NCBI GenBank assembly: GCA_050288105.1
Contig: JBNKDE010000003.1
Location: 186,001 to 250,000 of the forward strand
Length of the DNA: 64,000 nucleotides
Origin: JACNJF01 sp050288105
Lineage (GTDB): Bacteria > Pseudomonadota > Gammaproteobacteria > GCA-001735895
Reading direction: 5' to 3'
Positions 9,041 through 17,992 of this stretch are shown here, piece after piece (positions within the stretch are counted from its first letter, which is position 1; each line of letters opens with the position of its first letter). Made by a program: the position numbers and the translations under genes. Under the pieces are notes generated by a model, which was not told the origin of the DNA, did not search any database, and saw only the letters and a program-made list of their open reading frames with translations.

Positions 9041-9724
9041 TTATATTTCACTGGCAGGTGCCAGATCTGCAAACATACTGATCTCCATCCAGTTACCGAC
9101 ATTATTGATCAGTGCTTTTGGCCCCACCAGGGTGAGCAGGTTATTCACCTGAGCTTTTTTATAACTTATGTCTCCCATCCAGACATCCGCCATGGTTTTT
9201 ACGGTGGTGGTGAAATAGATATCTACATCCTTGCCCGGATCATTCACACAGATATCAACTTCATTACCGCTCACTACCATCCACCAGTTCGGGTAGTCTT
9301 TAATATCCGTGAACTGAAAACGGATCACGGTTTCACTGCCTATCAGATTTTCTGGATTGATACTGCGTTTGAGATACAACATCAACAGCTCGACATCGTA
9401 ATCCTTTTCCGTCAGATTAGAACGCGCCCAGCGCATACCCCAGTCGCCCAGAGATTTTACTATCGGTAATAATTCAGTGCAGGATTTGGTGGGGAAATAC
9501 TCGTAGCCCTTTTGATTGGGGATTTTTTTCTTGATGAGCAATCCATATTGTTCCAGCGAATCCAGTCGCTTGGATAGCATAGTGGGTGATATTTGGCTGA
9601 GCCCGTGATGAAGTTCATTAAAACGCGAACCACCCATCAGCAGCTCACGCACGATTAACAGTGTCCATTTTTCCCCCAGAATTTCTGTGGCTTTTGCAAT
9701 TGGACAGAACTGACCGTACTCCGT
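9041..9724 (-). CDS. HxlR-type regulator with C-terminal SCP2-like domain; start codon reads ACG
   Basis: Winged-helix regulator of the HxlR family. Residues 3-100 form the DNA-binding domain (YGQFCPIAKATEILGEKWT, then SRFNELHHGLSQISPTMLSKRL), followed by an SCP2-like ligand domain (about 120-225). The conserved N terminus is present in the DNA, but the codon at the expected start is ACG, preceded by GGGGGGTGAG and an in-frame TGA two codons upstream. No ATG, GTG or TTG lies between that TGA and a GTG 24 codons later, which would cut off the first helix and the conserved Cys. Either ACG is used weakly, or this is a start-loss pseudogene. It is divergent from the small operon at 9.9 kb. Confidence 0.7.
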   Translation of the reverse strand, partial: TEYGQFCPIAKATEILGEKWTLLIVRELLMGGSRFNELHHGLSQISPTMLSKRLDSLEQYGLLIKKKIPNQKGYEYFPTKSCTELLPIVKSLGDWGMRWARSNLTEKDYDVELLMLYLKRSINPENLIGSETVIRFQFTDIKDYPNWWMVVSGNEVDICVNDPGKDVDIYFTTTVKTMADVWMGDISYKKAQVNNLLTLVGPKALINNVGNWMEISMFADLAPASEI

Positions 9725-9781
9725 ATCTCACCCCCCCGAATTAAAGATATAAACACGCCTGCTTTATCTTACACACAACTA

Positions 9782-9832
9782 ACTACAGAAAATAGAGTTA
9801 GTTACTACAGTTTGTGTAGTGCGCTACTACAG
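9782..9832. promoter_or_regulatory. Three ACTACAG repeats with exact 22-bp period
   Basis: ACTACAG occurs at 9782-9788, 9804-9810 and 9826-9832, each 22 bp apart, that is about two turns of the DNA helix. The last two copies extend to ACTACAGTTTG. They lie between the divergent HxlR-type regulator and the operon beginning at 9915, the expected place for the regulator's operator. Confidence 0.6.
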
Positions 9833-9914
9833 TTTGCAAAGTAGAGTGAAGTTCACCCTGTCCTTAAGCTTCTCACATCGGCAAACACCTGTCGACATCA
9901 CCGAGGAGAAGATT

Positions 9915-10148
9915 ATGAACGCAAGTATTACCGACACTATAGTCCACACCAATGAGTTACTGAGCGATGTGCAGTTTGACCAGTTATCTCAACAGATCTA
10001 TCAGCAGCCAGGCGTGGTTTCTTTCAGAAGAAGCCCACATACCCCCAGGTTTTTAATGGTGGTCTACGACACTGCACGTATCCAGGCTTTGCAAATCCTT
10101 AACACGATAACGGCAATGGGGCATCGCGCTTCTTTACTGGGACTTTAA
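9915..10148 (+). CDS. Small HMA-like protein without the CxxC metal site
   Basis: A 77-residue protein whose second half (GVVSFRRSPHTPRFLMVVYD, then ILNTITAMGHRASLLGL) has the beta-alpha-beta pattern of heavy-metal-associated domains. The loop that normally carries CxxC reads FRRSPHTP and there is no cysteine at all, so ordinary Cu/Zn binding is unlikely. The ATG at 9915 is preceded by GAGGAGA and was chosen over an upstream start that would run through the repeat array. It is the first gene of a three-gene unit that ends with the MddA-like enzyme. Confidence 0.7.
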   Translation: MNASITDTIVHTNELLSDVQFDQLSQQIYQQPGVVSFRRSPHTPRFLMVVYDTARIQALQILNTITAMGHRASLLGL

Positions 10149-10161
10149 GCGGAGAACACTC

Positions 10162-10356
10162 ATGTTACGAGCCAATCAACAATCCGATAAAAAGCAGCAG
10201 AGTCACTGGTATTTGATCGCTATTGCACTGCTAAGCATTGGCAGCCTGAGCGGTTGTGTTTATTGCATCCCATCGCTGATGGTGCTGTTAAGCATTCCCC
10301 TGTTGCAGAAATTAACCAGAAACATTCCGTCAATACAACACGCTAGCAGCATCTAG
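10162..10356 (+). CDS. Small hypothetical membrane protein
   Basis: A 64-residue protein with a charged N terminus followed by a long hydrophobic stretch (about residues 17-50) that includes SGCVYC, so two cysteines lie in or near the membrane. A lipobox-like LSGC is present but it is too far from the N terminus, and too embedded in hydrophobic sequence, for a confident lipoprotein call. A ribosome site (GCGGAGAA) precedes the ATG. It starts 13 bp after the HMA-like gene and ends 26 bp before the methyltransferase gene, so the three genes appear to be an operon. The function is not recognised. Confidence 0.6.
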   Translation: MLRANQQSDKKQQSHWYLIAIALLSIGSLSGCVYCIPSLMVLLSIPLLQKLTRNIPSIQHASSI

Positions 10357-10382
10357 CACCCTTTAACCATTAGGAGTAAATC

Positions 10383-11150
10383 ATGAAAAAATCACTTGTT
10401 TTAATTTACGGTATCATCAACTACCTGCTGGGTTCATCTGCGTTGGTGGTATTTATCGCCTTTACCTTTAACCTGTTTATCCCGTTTACTATCGATTCCG
10501 GTGCCGAGGGTAATGTGTTTGTTGCGCTGGCGGTTAATCTGGGGCTGATTGTTCTGTTCGGACTGCAACACAGTATTATGGCGCGTGGAAAGTTCAAGCA
10601 ATGGCTATCGCGTCATATACCCGAAGCGGCAGAACGCAGTACCTTTATGCTGGCGACAGCCATCGTGGTGCTCGCGTTATGCGTGGCATGGCAGCCTATG
10701 ACCCAGGTAATCTGGCAGGTGCAGAATGAGGTACTGTACTACAGCTTACTGGCTATCGGGCTGAGCGGCTGGGCAATGGTTCTGTATTCAACTTTTTTGA
10801 TCAATCACTTTGATCTGTTCGGTCTGAGACAGGTATGGCTCTATTTTCTGGGACGCGAATACACTCATCTCCCTTTTAAGGTTAGCTCACTGTATAAATA
10901 TGTTCGTCACCCAATAATGACTGGCGTATTTATCGGTATCTGGGTCACACCGGTTATGACAGTCGGACATCTGGTTATGGCTCTGGGCATGTCGGTTTAT
11001 GTTGCTATCGGCGTTTACCACGAAGAGAAAGACCTGATCCGGGTCTTTGGAGATCGCTACCTGAGTTACATGAAATCTACGGCGAAATTTTTCCCTCAAG
11101 TGTTCAGCAGCAAGGAGCACAACTCACAGCCCGCTTCTTCAAAAGCCTGA
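10383..11150 (+). CDS. mddA: MddA-like methanethiol S-methyltransferase (NnrU/ICMT-type membrane protein)
   Basis: A 255-residue polytopic membrane protein of the isoprenylcysteine methyltransferase superfamily. MddA enzymes methylate methanethiol with SAM to give dimethyl sulfide. Family blocks visible are FGLQHSIMAR (about 59-68), AERST, STFLINHFDLFGLRQVWLY (about 138-156), YKYVRHPIMTG, where the RHP motif helps bind SAM, and EEKDLIRVFGDRYLSYM. A strong ribosome site (TAGGAG) precedes the ATG and a terminator follows. Similar blocks also occur in NnrU-like proteins of other function, so the reaction is a family-based prediction. Methanethiol would tie the operon to sulfur metabolism or thiol detoxification. 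Confidence 0.72.
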   Translation: MKKSLVLIYGIINYLLGSSALVVFIAFTFNLFIPFTIDSGAEGNVFVALAVNLGLIVLFGLQHSIMARGKFKQWLSRHIPEAAERSTFMLATAIVVLALCVAWQPMTQVIWQVQNEVLYYSLLAIGLSGWAMVLYSTFLINHFDLFGLRQVWLYFLGREYTHLPFKVSSLYKYVRHPIMTGVFIGIWVTPVMTVGHLVMALGMSVYVAIGVYHEEKDLIRVFGDRYLSYMKSTAKFFPQVFSSKEHNSQPASSKA

Positions 11151-11178
11151 AAATAACGGCCTGATACAGTCCAACAGG

Positions 11179-11224
11179 AAGGGACAGAGCACAGTAAGTA
11201 CCCGCTTACGGCTTTGTCCCTTTT
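11179..11224 (+). terminator. Rho-independent terminator of the mddA-like operon
   Basis: AAGGGACAGAGC pairs with GCTTTGTCCCTT (12 bp with one G-T pair), an inner GTAAG/CTTAC stem extends it, and a TTTT run follows. It lies 28 bp after the stop codon. Confidence 0.85.
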
Positions 11225-11280
11225 AAAATCCATCAACTTCAGACACCCCGGCATCTCGCTTCAATCTTTCAGGTCGCTGC

Positions 11281-11958
11281 TTAACGTGTACAATGGGCAT
11301 CATAAAAAGCCCGCAAATGGAAACGCGATTGGGCTGCTTGATAACGATAGTGAACAGCCTCGGGACAGTTGAATCGCGCCACACAACCCTGCTGATGACA
11401 TTGTGCCTCGTCATCACGCTCAAGGTATCGGACACAGGCCGCCACATCATAACCAGCTGTCGTAATCGCAGAAACTGGACAGCTTGTCAGGCAGGGCTTT
11501 TGTATACAGGCCGAACAAATTTGCTTTGGCGCCGAAGCGGTATTATTCGGTATGAACTCCGGCAATAGTAAAGCAAACCTGTAGGCATGCCATAACCCGA
11601 ATTCTGGATGCATCAGCAGACCGAGCGGAGATTGTTCCAGCTGCTGAGCTGCATTCGCCCAGCGCTGAAAAGGCAGGTAAGGAGGCCCGCTAAAAGGAAA
11701 AACAGCTTGCAGTTCAAAGCGCGAGCAAATTCCAGCGGCGATGCGTTGACTCCAGCGATCCAGGGGATGCGCCTGACCATCGCAGAACTCTTCAGAACTG
11801 GAAAAAACCGGCCACATTGCAGGACCCGCATTGCCCACCAGCGTAACGGCTGTCGCTGTAAAACCATATTCACGTTGCTGTTCAGGCGTAATAGCGGCAA
11901 CGCCTAGCAGAGATAGACCTGAACCGGCCAGCTCGATACCTATTTCATTCAGATCCAT
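11281..11958 (-). CDS. Ferredoxin-like 4Fe-4S protein
   Basis: A 225-residue protein. Residues 148-160 give C-x2-C-x4-C-x3-C-P, a 4Fe-4S ferredoxin site, and a second cysteine set occurs at 187, 192 and 198 (CHQQGCVARFNCP). The preceding 140 residues include a segment (PFSGPPYLPFQRW) that resembles the substrate part of QueG-like or reductive-dehalogenase-like Fe-S proteins, but there is no cobalamin-binding domain. It is probably a cytoplasmic electron carrier or small reductase of unknown partner. No signal peptide is seen. The HyuA-like gene ends about 100 bp upstream on the same strand, so co-transcription is possible. Confidence 0.7.
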   Translation of the reverse strand: MDLNEIGIELAGSGLSLLGVAAITPEQQREYGFTATAVTLVGNAGPAMWPVFSSSEEFCDGQAHPLDRWSQRIAAGICSRFELQAVFPFSGPPYLPFQRWANAAQQLEQSPLGLLMHPEFGLWHAYRFALLLPEFIPNNTASAPKQICSACIQKPCLTSCPVSAITTAGYDVAACVRYLERDDEAQCHQQGCVARFNCPEAVHYRYQAAQSRFHLRAFYDAHCTR

Positions 11959-12058
11959 ATATCACCATCGATATCAAATTTCGCTGAATTCTTTTTCCAA
12001 CGCAGCACGCCCGGGCCAGCAAACCCACCAGGCAACGGTGATAAATTCGAACTGCTGT

Positions 12059-14077
12059 TCAGCGCCATTCGCAGGCAGGGCCTATCGCAGTCGCGATCAC
12101 TCTGGACTGAAGAAATAATTCGCCATCACCACTATCTTGCACATGCACATCGTCAAAGCTAACACGAATCTCATGGCTACTAGCGCCTGCTTCGATAATG
12201 CGGCGCTCAACTTCCTCTCGCACCAGTTGCTCAGCATGCGCCCTGGCTTCCTGCAGACTGTAGAAATGCAGCGGCTCTCCGCCATGGAATAGCGCGAACT
12301 CTCCCTGCTGAGGCTGAGTCACGGTAACCTCTGCGCGTTGAATAATACTGCCCATCACCGCACCATAAGCGTTAGCCACCTCAGCATGCACAGGAACATG
12401 CAATTCCAGATTCATACTGCTGGCCACCTCGCCATAATAGGTTGCAGCCGGTGCGCCAACCGCGATCAGGGGATAATCATTACCAAACTCTACCTTGAAC
12501 AATGGCTTATGATTAGCATTGGCACTGCCCCCCACAATCATTCGAGTAACCGCGTCGATTAATTGCTCAAAACGAACACTACCCTGATGCAGGCTGTCTA
12601 TATTCATCCCGACCGCAACCAGTAACTGGCGAATCTGGGTATGCACCAGTTGGTAAACCTGCTGACAGGCACTTTCTACATCCTCTGCATCCCACTGACC
12701 ATAGCCGTATAGATAACGCATTTGACGCATCCACAGACGCGCACTAAGCTCCGCAGCCTCCCTATTCCAGTGACTATTTAACCCCAGCACATGCACTGCA
12801 TCACTGGGTGTAAATCCACTATAGATCACCAGCCCCATGCGTTTGAGACGGGCCAGTGTGCGCCCCAAAGCCAGATTATCTTTAACCGTTTCATCGAGTT
12901 CCAGCGGGCCTTTTTGCAGTAAATCCCAGGCCTCACGCTCGATGTTCGATAATTGCCGCAAAAGAACAGGGTTTTGTTCAAGCCGTAACACAAAACGATT
13001 GCTGCGCGCATTCACCATACCCAACAGCTGTGTCTGCAGACGCGGAATCACTTCGGGATAAAGGTGGGCTAATAGACTGGTTGGAACCACCCGGCGGGGT
13101 CCAATCTGTAGACCTCGCGGACCGGCAAAACTCACTTCGCTATCGCCTCCCAGCCCAATTGAATTGACCTGCACAGCCTCTACCATAGGCTGCCACTCAC
13201 CTATCCAGGCGCCATCGGGTGACAGCTTTGGTTGCCCATTGGTCACTATCGCCACATCGGTGGTAGTCCCCCCCATATCGGCAACAATGGCCGTTTGCAG
13301 ACCACTTAATGCACAGGCACCAATAACACTCGCTGCAGGGCCTGACAAAACTGTACCAATCGGCATTTCGAGGGCGTGTTCCAGGCTTGCCAGCGAGCCA
13401 TCGCCTTTAACAATCATCAACGAGGCGTTGATCTTATGACGTTGTAAAATATGCTGAACCGAGTCAATCAAGTGTCGTACAGGTGCCACCATACGCGCAT
13501 TCAGGGCTGCTGTTAGCGCACGTCGCGGTGCACCGAGACTGGACGCCAGTTCATGCCCACAAATTACAGGCATATCCTGACATAATTCCTGAATCAGGGT
13601 CTTAATGCGCAATTCATGACTGTTATTTCGGGTACCGAATACGGAAGACACCGCAAATGCAGCGACCTGATCTCGCAGGCGCAAAATCGCTTCTCGGGCT
13701 GCCGCTTCATCAAGCGCCTGATGTTCGCTTCCTACAGCGTCAAAACCGCCCGCCAGCGGCACCAGAAATTGCGGTGCCAGTATCTCCAGCAGCCCGGTTT
13801 TCCTGACCTGTTGATCATCATAGCCAGGTAACAGTAAGGCTACCGGAGGCCCCTGATCTTCAACTACCGAATTGGTGGTCAAAGTGGTCGATAACGAAAC
13901 CATAGAGACCCGTGCAAGATCTTGCTCACTAAAACATGAGATCACTTCACCGATGCCCAGAGCTAAATCAACCCGGGTGGTCAGTCTTTTGGCGGACGCG
14001 ATAATTTCTTTGTCATCGTTAACCAGAACAGCATCGGTAAAGGTGCCTCCAGTATCAATGCCTAGACGATAACTCAT
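12059..14077 (-). CDS. Hydantoinase/oxoprolinase family protein (HyuA-like)
   Basis: A 672-residue cytoplasmic enzyme of the ATP-dependent hydantoinase/5-oxoprolinase/acetone carboxylase beta group. It begins with the nucleotide-binding loop GIDTGGTFTDAVLV and has the second phosphate loop VADMGGTTTDVAIV about 265 residues on, plus GGDSEVSF. The ATG at 14077 follows GGAGAG at good distance; a start 17 codons upstream is less likely. HyuA normally works with a separate HyuB-type subunit, and none is present in the window, so either the partner lies elsewhere or this is a stand-alone branch. The substrate is unknown. Confidence 0.82.
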   Translation of the reverse strand: MSYRLGIDTGGTFTDAVLVNDDKEIIASAKRLTTRVDLALGIGEVISCFSEQDLARVSMVSLSTTLTTNSVVEDQGPPVALLLPGYDDQQVRKTGLLEILAPQFLVPLAGGFDAVGSEHQALDEAAAREAILRLRDQVAAFAVSSVFGTRNNSHELRIKTLIQELCQDMPVICGHELASSLGAPRRALTAALNARMVAPVRHLIDSVQHILQRHKINASLMIVKGDGSLASLEHALEMPIGTVLSGPAASVIGACALSGLQTAIVADMGGTTTDVAIVTNGQPKLSPDGAWIGEWQPMVEAVQVNSIGLGGDSEVSFAGPRGLQIGPRRVVPTSLLAHLYPEVIPRLQTQLLGMVNARSNRFVLRLEQNPVLLRQLSNIEREAWDLLQKGPLELDETVKDNLALGRTLARLKRMGLVIYSGFTPSDAVHVLGLNSHWNREAAELSARLWMRQMRYLYGYGQWDAEDVESACQQVYQLVHTQIRQLLVAVGMNIDSLHQGSVRFEQLIDAVTRMIVGGSANANHKPLFKVEFGNDYPLIAVGAPAATYYGEVASSMNLELHVPVHAEVANAYGAVMGSIIQRAEVTVTQPQQGEFALFHGGEPLHFYSLQEARAHAEQLVREEVERRIIEAGASSHEIRVSFDDVHVQDSGDGELFLQSRVIATAIGPACEWR

Positions 14078-14257
14078 ACAACTCTCCAGAATAGATGAAA
14101 CCACTTTACTGAGCATCTTACCGCTCAATCATGCTCGTCACGACAAAAGCAGGACAAATCGCGACCCGGACCTGTTCCCAGACCCTGGCAAATTAAAGCT
14201 TTTCCAGTTGCTGCCGTTAACCCGATAAGCCCGTATAGAACACAACTGGAGGGGAGC

Positions 14258-15262
14258 ATGATTATTTCAAACGCCCAGGTGCAGATGCAGGCCCAGCACC
14301 AGTTACAAACCACCCGGCAGGAATCCTTCGATTTCCAGTTCTGGAACTCGAGCGAGTTACCGACAGCCCGGACCAGCCTGCAAGTTTCCAGCGACTCCGT
14401 CAATTCAGTGCCTGCACAGAAAACCCAGCAGGTTGAATCATTGCGCAAAAATCTTGAGCTTGAGGTCTCGTTACTAAAAAGCCTCATCGAACGGCTCACT
14501 GGCAAGGAGATCAAGTTTTATGTACCAGACCTGTCGCTGCACAGCGAGACGACCGTACAGATCGATAAAGGTATGCAAGCAAGCGAGGGTAGTAACTCGG
14601 GTATGAGCCTGGATTATACCTCATCGCTGCATATTTCAGAGCAGCTCAATTTCAGTGCCAGTGCCATAGTCAAAACCCAGGATGGGCGTGAGATTAACCT
14701 GGATATCAGTATCAATTATTCGCGTGAACTGGAGATAGAACAGAACTTTTTCTTACGCGCGGGACAGGCATTAAAAGATCCCCTGGTGCTTAATTTTTCA
14801 GGTAACTCGGCGCAGCTCGCCACCAATAGCTTCGAATTTGACCTGGACATCGATGGTTCCAGCGACAACATCCCACTATTTCAATCAGACAGTGCATTCC
14901 TTGCGCTGGATAAAAACCAGGATGGCAAAATCAACGATGGCTCAGAGCTGTTCGGCGCACGATCCGGTGATGGCTTTAAAGAGCTTCAACAATATGACGA
15001 TGATGGTAATAACTGGATCGATGAAAATGATAAAGTGTTTTCACAGTTGAGTCTTTTCCGCATGGGTATAGATGGGCAACAGCAAATGATCAGCCTGAAT
15101 GAAAAAGGCATCGGTGCACTTTATCTTAACAGCCTGGTCACGCCGTTTGAGCTACGCGACCCAAAAGACCATAGCTTGACTGGCGCACTGAAAAGCACGG
15201 CATTTTATCTGAATGAATCGGGTGATGCAGGCACACTGCAGCAGCTCGACCTGGCGATTTAA
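14258..15262 (+). CDS. Hypothetical protein with EF-hand-like calcium loops
   Basis: A 334-residue protein without a signal peptide. A Glu/Leu-rich helix (about 56-82) precedes a beta-rich middle. Two EF-hand-type loops lie near the C terminus: DKNQDGKINDGSE (218-230) and DDDGNNWIDENDKVF (247-261), both with Asp/Asn/Gly spacing suitable for Ca2+. This domain layout is widespread in Pseudomonas, Vibrio and relatives as an uncharacterised family, sometimes near type I secretion or flagellar genes. A very strong ribosome site (GGAGGGGAG) precedes the ATG, which suggests high translation. It is divergent from the HyuA-like gene. Confidence 0.7.
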   Translation: MIISNAQVQMQAQHQLQTTRQESFDFQFWNSSELPTARTSLQVSSDSVNSVPAQKTQQVESLRKNLELEVSLLKSLIERLTGKEIKFYVPDLSLHSETTVQIDKGMQASEGSNSGMSLDYTSSLHISEQLNFSASAIVKTQDGREINLDISINYSRELEIEQNFFLRAGQALKDPLVLNFSGNSAQLATNSFEFDLDIDGSSDNIPLFQSDSAFLALDKNQDGKINDGSELFGARSGDGFKELQQYDDDGNNWIDENDKVFSQLSLFRMGIDGQQQMISLNEKGIGALYLNSLVTPFELRDPKDHSLTGALKSTAFYLNESGDAGTLQQLDLAI

Positions 15263-15297
15263 TACCACTCTGCCCCGTTAAAGCAGAAGTTCGATAT

Positions 15298-16545
15298 TTA
15301 GAGCAGTCTATCCAGTGCATTGATCAGCTTATCGATGTCAGACTGGCTGCTGTAGTGCACAAAGGATAGACGAAGAACGCCGCTGTCGGGATTCACACCC
15401 AGTGCCTGCAGCAGGCGTACCGCATAAAAATGCCCGGCTCCGCACATGATGTCACTATCGGCAAGCTGCTGCGCCAGCGCCTGAGGAGTTTGTCCTCTGG
15501 GCACGATGGATACCGTGGCCGCTCGTTGTTGCGCATCGGCAGGGCCGAGTAATCTCAGGCTTTTATGCTGGCTGAGGTAATCCAGCATCTGCTGTAACAG
15601 TCCGACTTCCGCTGAATGCATCAAATCTCGTACTCGCTGCGCCTTGATCACATGCGAGTCGGTGGCAGCAAAATGATGATCGTGCAGGGTGTCAAAATAT
15701 TCTGCAACCCCACGACTGGCGGCAACCTGCGCATGATCCGGTCCAGCAGGTACAAACCATTTATGAATACTGTCGCCATTAAAATAGTGCGCCTGGTTAC
15801 CCAGTCGCTGCGCGGTAGCACTACGGATCGCCATCACACCCTGATGAGGCCCGTAGGTTTTGTACAGCGAAAACAGGTAAATATCGGTACCCAGCGCATC
15901 GATATCGGGAAATCCATGCCCGGCATACGAAACACCATCGACAACCGTGGTAACACCCGCCGCTTTGGCTTTGGCACATATTTCTGAAACCGGATTGATA
16001 TGCGCCACAATATTGGAGCAATGCGGAAACATCAGCAGACGGGTTTTATCATTTAATAGCTGATCCAGCTGCGCGGGGTCCAGTACCCCACTTTGCGCAT
16101 CGACCTGCCATTCTTTTATCACCACACCCTGCTCTGCTAACCTGCGCCATACACCGCTATTGGCTTCGTGATCCTGGTTGGTGACGATTATTTCATCACC
16201 AGGCTTTAACAATCTGGTAAAGGCGCAGGCCAGCACATAGGTGTTTTGCGAGGTAGATGGCCCAAGATGTACTTCGTCGCTAGAGACATTCAGGTATTCT
16301 GCCAGCCGCTGATGAGATAAATCCATCAACTCACCCGCCAGCTTTGACACCGGATACAGGCCATAGGGCTGGACCTTGGTTTGTCGATAATAGGTGTCCA
16401 GGTGTGAAATCACCTGCTTGCAAACATAAGAACCACCGGCATTTTCGAAAAAAGCCTGGCCGCTCAGTGAAGGTTCGGCAAACGCAGGAAACTGCGCGCG
16501 TACAAAATTCAGATCCAGCGAAACTGTCATATCAGGGTTATCCAT
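15298..16545 (-). CDS. PLP-dependent class V aminotransferase / cysteine desulfurase-like protein
   Basis: A 415-residue fold-type I PLP enzyme. Visible elements are NAGGS near residue 36, STSQNTYVLA (phosphate binding, about 97-106), the ring-stacking His at 126 (NQDHEAN), Asp203 (VVDGVSYAGH) and the Schiff-base Lys229 (FSLYKTYGPH). Near the C terminus the segment CGAGHFYA replaces the RTGHHC loop of SufS, so the persulfide cysteine of true desulfurases is not in its usual place. It belongs with the cysteine-desulfurase-like family of unproven reaction. It starts 12 bp after the citrate synthase stop codon and is probably co-transcribed with it. Confidence 0.8.
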   Translation of the reverse strand: MDNPDMTVSLDLNFVRAQFPAFAEPSLSGQAFFENAGGSYVCKQVISHLDTYYRQTKVQPYGLYPVSKLAGELMDLSHQRLAEYLNVSSDEVHLGPSTSQNTYVLACAFTRLLKPGDEIIVTNQDHEANSGVWRRLAEQGVVIKEWQVDAQSGVLDPAQLDQLLNDKTRLLMFPHCSNIVAHINPVSEICAKAKAAGVTTVVDGVSYAGHGFPDIDALGTDIYLFSLYKTYGPHQGVMAIRSATAQRLGNQAHYFNGDSIHKWFVPAGPDHAQVAASRGVAEYFDTLHDHHFAATDSHVIKAQRVRDLMHSAEVGLLQQMLDYLSQHKSLRLLGPADAQQRAATVSIVPRGQTPQALAQQLADSDIMCGAGHFYAVRLLQALGVNPDSGVLRLSFVHYSSQSDIDKLINALDRLL

Positions 16546-16557
16546 TTTTATGTGCGT

Positions 16558-17823
16558 CTACCTGATTTGCGGGGTGCCCACATAAACCTGGCGCGGCCGC
16601 GCAATGCGCGCATCCGGGTCGTTACTCTGTTCGTACCAGTGCGCGATCCATCCCGGCAGGCGACCAATCGCAAATAGCACGGTAAACATATTGGTGGGTA
16701 TGCCAATCGCGCGCAGGATGATGCCACTGTAAAAATCCACGTTGGGATACAGGTTGCGTTCTATAAAATATTCATCGCTAAGTGCGATCTGTTCCAGGCG
16801 ATGGGCAATTTCCAGTAGTGGATCGTTAATACCCATTTCATGTAGAAAACGCTCGCTAACTTTCTTGAGTAATTTGGCGCGCGGATCAAAACTTTTATAC
16901 ACCCGATGTCCGAAGCCCATCAGGCGAATCGGACTATTCTTGTCCTTGGCCTGCGCTACGTATTGCTCAGGGGTCAGGTTATCCTGATGAATCGCTTCCA
17001 GCATTTCGATCACCTTTACGTTCGCGCCACCGTGCAGCGGCCCCCACAAGGCATTCACACCCGCCGCACAGGACACATACAGGTTCGCCTGGCTGGAACC
17101 CACCATGCGCACCGTTGAGGTACTGCAATTCTGTTCATGGTCAGCGTGCAGAATCAAAATCAGGTTGAGCGCTTCAATCGCGGCGGGATTCGCCACATAA
17201 GGCTGATAGGGCTGTGAAAACATCATGTGCAGAAAATTCGACACATAGGGTAATCGCGGATCAGGATAGATATAGGGTAAACCCATAGAGCGACGATAGG
17301 TATACGCGGCCAGGGTTCGAATCTTACTGATCAGGCGCGCTGCGGCCTGCTGGAATTCCTGCCGGTTATCCAGGTGGTTGAATTCCGGGTAGAAGCAGGA
17401 CAGTGTTGAAATCATTGCCGACAGCACCGCCATTGGTGGTGCGCTACGCGGGAAGCCTTCGAAGTGGTGTTTCATATCTTCGTCAATATTCGCGTTATTG
17501 GTCAGGATATGACTAAAGCTGCGATAATTCTCTTCATCCGGCATCTTGCCGAAGATTAACATCCAGGCGACACGCGCAAAGTTTGGCGCACCTTCAAATT
17601 GTTCAATAGGTATGCCACGGTAATGCAGTATGCCTCGCTCACCATCGGTAAAAGTGATAGAGCTACGACAACTGCCGGTATTACCAAAACCAGGATCCAG
17701 CGTGATATGCCCGGTCTGGCTGCGCAGAGTCGAGATATCAATTGCCTTTTCTCCTTCGCTACCAGTGACTATGGGGAATTCATACTCAACACCGTCGAGT
17801 ATCAGTTTTGCAGTTTTATCCAT
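16558..17823 (-). CDS. gltA: Citrate synthase
   Basis: A 421-residue enzyme that condenses acetyl-CoA with oxaloacetate at the entry of the TCA cycle. The catalytic triad regions are clear: LHGGANVKV and GFGHRVYKSFDPRAK carry the two histidines, and NVDFYSG carries the Asp. The substrate motif LHADHEQNCS is also present. The length and the N-terminal beta domain (KLILDGVEYEFPIV) fit the hexameric, NADH-sensitive Gram-negative type. The ATG at 17821-17823 has AGGAGC six bases upstream; a longer frame 21 codons upstream lacks such a site. The PLP-enzyme gene follows closely. Confidence 0.95.
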   Translation of the reverse strand: MDKTAKLILDGVEYEFPIVTGSEGEKAIDISTLRSQTGHITLDPGFGNTGSCRSSITFTDGERGILHYRGIPIEQFEGAPNFARVAWMLIFGKMPDEENYRSFSHILTNNANIDEDMKHHFEGFPRSAPPMAVLSAMISTLSCFYPEFNHLDNRQEFQQAAARLISKIRTLAAYTYRRSMGLPYIYPDPRLPYVSNFLHMMFSQPYQPYVANPAAIEALNLILILHADHEQNCSTSTVRMVGSSQANLYVSCAAGVNALWGPLHGGANVKVIEMLEAIHQDNLTPEQYVAQAKDKNSPIRLMGFGHRVYKSFDPRAKLLKKVSERFLHEMGINDPLLEIAHRLEQIALSDEYFIERNLYPNVDFYSGIILRAIGIPTNMFTVLFAIGRLPGWIAHWYEQSNDPDARIARPRQVYVGTPQIR

Positions 17824-17992
17824 TTTAGCTCCTGAGAAAACAGTAGGGAAAAGGCCGTAGAACGGTGTCATCGACTGAAAATACAAGCCAGTTGGGGCGT
17901 GAAATCAAGCGCAACAACTGGGTAAAAATCATAGATCTGTTAACTGATAAAATCTACATCTGTGATCTACAAAAAGCAGCAGACTGCTGGAA

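Noticed and set aside
14125..14514. 129-codon minus-strand frame across the start of the EF-hand-like gene
   Set aside because: It overlaps a gene with a very strong ribosome site and recognisable motifs, and its own sequence is Cys/Trp-rich without family features.
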